NCBI GenBank assembly: GCA_900549865.1
Contig: URPU01000001.1
Coordinates: 1 to 59,106, forward strand
Reading direction: 5' to 3'
Length of the DNA stretch: 59,106 nt
Source of the DNA: an uncultured Eubacteriales bacterium
GTDB lineage: Bacteria; Bacillota; Clostridia; Oscillospirales; Oscillospiraceae
Shown: piece after piece, positions 58,985 through 59,106 of the stretch
Layout: each line of letters opens with the position of its first letter
Numbering within the stretch: position 1 is the first letter of the stretch
Notes under the pieces: model-generated
What the model was told of the DNA's origin: nothing
Database searches by the model: none
What the model saw: only the letters and a program-made list of their open reading frames with translations
Program-made: the position numbers and the translations under genes

Positions 58985-59106
58985 GTTGAGCAGGCCGAAC
59001 GACCGCGGGCACAAGGCGAAAGCCTGTGCGTGAGGAAAGTCCGGGCTCCACAGGGCAAGGATAACGGGTAACGCCCGCCAGGGGTGACCCTCGGACAAGT
59101 GCAACA
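58985..59106 (+). ncRNA. rnpB: RNase P RNA, class A, 5' part only
   Basis: The conserved core GAGGAAAGTCCGGGCTCC is present, followed by ACAGGGCA, GGTAACGCC and, at the right edge, AGTGCAACA, all class A RNase P landmarks. A GC-rich arm (GGCACAAGGCGAAAGCCTGTGC) precedes the core as P3. The gene runs off the window. Confidence 0.95.

Noticed and set aside
1..59106. CRISPR arrays, insertion sequences, prophage or integrative elements
   Set aside because: No regularly spaced repeats, transposase, integrase-linked tRNA or phage structural genes were seen; the only recombinase is the XerC/D-type gene.

Overview
The window looks like a chromosomal segment from an anaerobic, spore-forming, fairly GC-rich member of the Clostridia, most likely an Oscillospirales/Oscillospiraceae-type bacterium. 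Evidence: sporulation genes (spoIVA, a sipL-type DUF3794-LysM gene, cwlD, cotJ, yunB), a PPi-type phosphofructokinase, type III glutamine synthetase, c-di-AMP cyclase, PrkC/Stp, RemA, a Trp T-box and consensus sigma-A promoters with 16-18 bp spacers. No prophage, insertion sequence, CRISPR array or complete tRNA was recognised. The species cannot be named from this sequence.

Layout. (1) 1-14.5 kb, all rightward: the end of a cysteine desulfurase, then a long housekeeping run cdaA-cdaR-rseC-yicC-remA-gmk-rpoZ-priA-def-fmt-rsmB-rlmN-stp-prkC-rsgA. (2) 14.6-27 kb, still rightward: a small membrane protein, a SipL-like coat protein, yebC, three short single-gene units (72-aa protein, zinc-ribbon protein, DUF1858 protein), ruvCAB, a 425-bp gene-poor gap with its own promoter (candidate RNA), trmK-nif3-like, spoIVA, cwlD, radA and a DUF6873-like gene. 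(3) 27-28.3 kb: a tyrosine recombinase facing left, with a dif-like XerC/D site and two palindromes directly upstream. All genes left of this point face right; orientation is mixed to the right of it. (4) 28.3-32.4 kb: a P-type-ATPase-like protein that has lost its catalytic motifs, then fba and pfp, divergent from overlapping promoters. (5) 32.4-38.1 kb: a livKHMGF-type ABC importer behind a leader hairpin, then a cytidylate-kinase-like gene. (6) 38.1-45.4 kb: a MoxR ATPase/VWA pair, a possible papain-fold protein, an alanine/sodium-type symporter, a GPH-type transporter and a PIG-L deacetylase. (7) 45.5-52.3 kb, leftward: glnN behind an F420-ligase-fold gene, and a trpXYZ-type ABC importer controlled by a tryptophan T-box. 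(8) 52.4-59.1 kb: a CotJA-CotJB fusion with CotJC, then leftward murD-(methionine gamma-lyase family)-yunB-ligA, and the 5' part of rnpB at the right edge.

The most interesting points are: the spoIVA upstream region, where a sigma-E-type promoter sits inside one arm of a hairpin whose other arm holds the ribosome binding site; the recombinase next to a dif-like site; the degenerate P-type ATPase; the unassigned RNA-like region after ruvB; and the CotJA-CotJB fusion. Sporulation genes are scattered between housekeeping genes, several with candidate sporulation-type promoters. All functional calls come from reading motifs; no database search was possible.
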